Of a stretch of 30,918 nt of DNA, positions 29,835-30,918 are shown one piece after another. Made by a program: the position numbers and the translations under genes. This stretch comes from a virus. The notes beneath the pieces were generated by a model. The model was not told the origin of the DNA. It saw only the letters and a program-made list of their open reading frames with translations, and did no database searches. Location: the IMG/VR virus record IMGVR_UViG_3300038701_000196, positions 1 through 30,918 of that record. One strand, written 5' to 3'. Numbering within the stretch: position 1 is the stretch's first letter; every line of letters starts with the position of its first letter.

Positions 29835-30064
29835 TGCAAGACTACCTTGACCTCTGGCCCATCGTCGTTGGCCTTGTCGCCGCCCTATTCTGGCTGTCTC
29901 GGCTTGAATGGCGCGGGCTTCAAAACTCGGCCGAGATCAAGCGGCTGTGGAGCCAGCGCAAGGAGGACTTGGAGTCGGCCCAACGCGCCCGCGACGAGAC
30001 GAACAAGATTCTGGACGAGATCAGGAAAGACATCAAGGAACTTCTCAAGAAGGGGGCGATGTGA
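29834..30064 (+). CDS. small membrane/coiled-coil protein, holin-like by position
   Basis: A 76-residue protein. An N-terminal membrane segment at residues 9-22 (PIVVGLVAALFWLSR) is followed by a charged coiled coil (AEIKRLWSQRKEDLESAQRA to the end). It is just before the lysin gene, so a holin or membrane partner of lysis is the first guess. The single segment plus coiled coil is also spanin-like. Coupled by TGATG to both neighbours. The call is moderate. Confidence 0.6.
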   Translation: MQDYLDLWPIVVGLVAALFWLSRLEWRGLQNSAEIKRLWSQRKEDLESAQRARDETNKILDEIRKDIKELLKKGAM

Positions 30065-30696
30065 TGCAGAACGTATACGACGCAGCCAACGGCTACCTCG
30101 GCCTTGAGGAGTGGCCTGGCGCTCGACACAACCCGCAAGTTGTCGGCTTCGCTGAGGCGGTCGGTCACGCATGGGTGCAAGACGACGAGACCCCGTGGTG
30201 TGCCTCCTTCGTTGGTGCGGTCTTGGCGCAAGTCGGGCTTCCCCACACCGGCAAACTCAATGCCCGCTCCTACCTCGATTGGGGCGTTCCTGTTGATATT
30301 GCCGACGCCGAGCAGGGCGACGTGGTGATCTTCTCGCGTGGTGATCCGAACGGCTGGCAGGGGCATGTCGCGTTCTTCCACGGCATCGACGGTAGTGGCA
30401 ACATCCTCGTGCTGGGCGGCAATCAAGGCAATCGCGTCTCCATTGCCCCATACCCGCGTTCGCGCCTGCTGGGTGTCCGTCGTGCCCGTGCCGCCCGTCA
30501 GTCGGTTGCGCAGTCCACCACGGTGCAGGCTTCTGTGGCCCAGATCGGCACGGCGGGGGCGGGGGCGGCGTCAGCGGTTGCGGCATTGGACGGGCAGGCC
30601 CAGATCGTCGCTCTGGTGGTCTTCGGCGTCATCGCCGTTGCGGCTCTGTGGATCATGCGTGAGCGCATCAAGAAGTGGTCGCGGGGCGACAGATGA
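30064..30696 (+). CDS. cell wall lysin (TIGR02594/CHAP-like) with C-terminal membrane anchor
   Basis: A 210-residue lysin of the TIGR02594 type. Visible catalytic features are PWCASFVG (44-51, C46) and GHVAFF (100-105, H101), then LGGNQG (117-122). It should hydrolyse peptidoglycan peptides. The unusual part is the end: an Ala/Val-rich linker (about 150-178), then a hydrophobic segment IVALVVFGVIAVAALWIM (about 180-198) and a basic tail RERIKKWSRGDR. The ATG at 30064 overlaps the previous stop; a GTG 3 bases upstream is also possible. A tail-tip lysozyme role is less likely than lysis. Confidence 0.8.
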   Translation: MQNVYDAANGYLGLEEWPGARHNPQVVGFAEAVGHAWVQDDETPWCASFVGAVLAQVGLPHTGKLNARSYLDWGVPVDIADAEQGDVVIFSRGDPNGWQGHVAFFHGIDGSGNILVLGGNQGNRVSIAPYPRSRLLGVRRARAARQSVAQSTTVQASVAQIGTAGAGAASAVAALDGQAQIVALVVFGVIAVAALWIMRERIKKWSRGDR

Positions 30697-30902
30697 CCCG
30701 GCTAAGGCTCTGGCTTGCCACCCTCGGGGCGCTCCTGACCGCGCTCGTGGTTGCGTGGTTCAAGGGGCGGCAAGACGCCGACAATGCCCACACACGTCGC
30801 CGCGTAGAGGCGATGAAAGAGGCCAACGAGGCACGAGATGAGATCAACGACATGGGCGCTGATGAGCGCCGCGATGCTCTTGCTCGCTGGATGCGGGATT
30901 AA
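30693..30902 (+). CDS. Rz-like inner-membrane spanin
   Basis: A 69-residue protein with one N-terminal membrane segment (residues 4-22, LRLWLATLGALLTALVVAWF), then a fully charged coiled coil (KGRQDADNAHTRRRVEAM, NEARDEINDMGADERRD). It ends in ARWMRD, the form seen in short Rz-like spanins. It would join the outer membrane after lysin action. No outer-membrane partner (lipoprotein) is visible in the remaining 16 bases or nested inside. ATGA couples it to the lysin gene. Confidence 0.75.
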   Translation: MTRLRLWLATLGALLTALVVAWFKGRQDADNAHTRRRVEAMKEANEARDEINDMGADERRDALARWMRD

Positions 30903-30918
30903 TCAGTCTTGCGATTGG

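Noticed and set aside
1-30918. Lysogeny genes or attachment site
   Set aside because: No integrase, excisionase or repressor was found. The tRNA and direct repeats alone do not support an attachment site.

Overview
The window is a stretch of a tailed double-stranded DNA phage genome (or provirus). Every supported gene is on the + strand, packed tightly, with 4-base ATGA/GTGA or TGATG stop/start overlaps at more than twenty junctions. The gene content is that of a long-tailed siphovirus with an HK97-type head: TerL, portal, prohead protease, scaffold, cement protein, capsid, connectors, tail tube, G/GT chaperone, tape measure, tail tip, fibre and lysis genes. The sequence is GC-rich. The TerL style, the XkdF-type protease, the gene transfer agent-like head-spike base protein and the PhoH gene point to an alphaproteobacterial host, perhaps a marine or freshwater Rhodobacterales. 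That host call is an inference, not proven.

Layout. 1-419: a 13-bp tandem repeat at the very edge, then a short non-coding leader with a 16-bp palindrome. 420-1847: an RtcB-type RNA ligase and a tRNA gene (probably Pro-UGG), a plausible tRNA repair/supplementation pair. 1873-4965: an array of small overlapping genes (two helix-turn-helix proteins, two one-pass membrane peptides, several unknowns) with two nucleotide-metabolism enzymes, a dCMP deaminase and a dNMP kinase-like P-loop protein, closed by a terminator. 5037-8580: large terminase, portal and a virion-like protein. 8581-8937: a non-coding or weakly coding interval with inverted repeats. 8938-9627: PhoH-like ATPase. 9691-13428: a ChaB/DUF5824/XkdF fusion protease, scaffold, cement protein and major capsid protein. 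13524-16684: head-associated and spike/fibre genes with an inserted HNH endonuclease. 16685-16841: a structured interval flanked by direct repeats. 16842-20229: head-tail connector, a three-gene methyltransferase/glycosyltransferase cassette, then head closure, tail completion and tail terminator genes. 20303-29834: tail tube, tail chaperone with a -1 frameshift, tape measure, distal tail, a GNAT acetyltransferase, a J-like tail tip protein and a fibre. 29834-30902: lysis genes (small membrane/coiled-coil protein, C-terminally anchored lysin, Rz-like spanin).

The late genes work as one assembly line: packaging, head building, connectors, tail, lysis. Sigma-70-like promoters sit at module boundaries (before portal, protease, the post-capsid genes and the tail tube). 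Two of them are interleaved with rho-independent terminators. No DNA polymerase, helicase, primase, integrase, repressor or clear small terminase is in the window, so early and replication functions lie outside it. The least explained parts are the 16666-16846 repeat-flanked structured element, the paired RNA structure before the tail chaperone (21233-21287), the 26-bp palindrome on the capsid stop codon, the methyl/glycosyltransferase cassette inside the connector genes, and the acetyltransferase inside the tail-tip operon.
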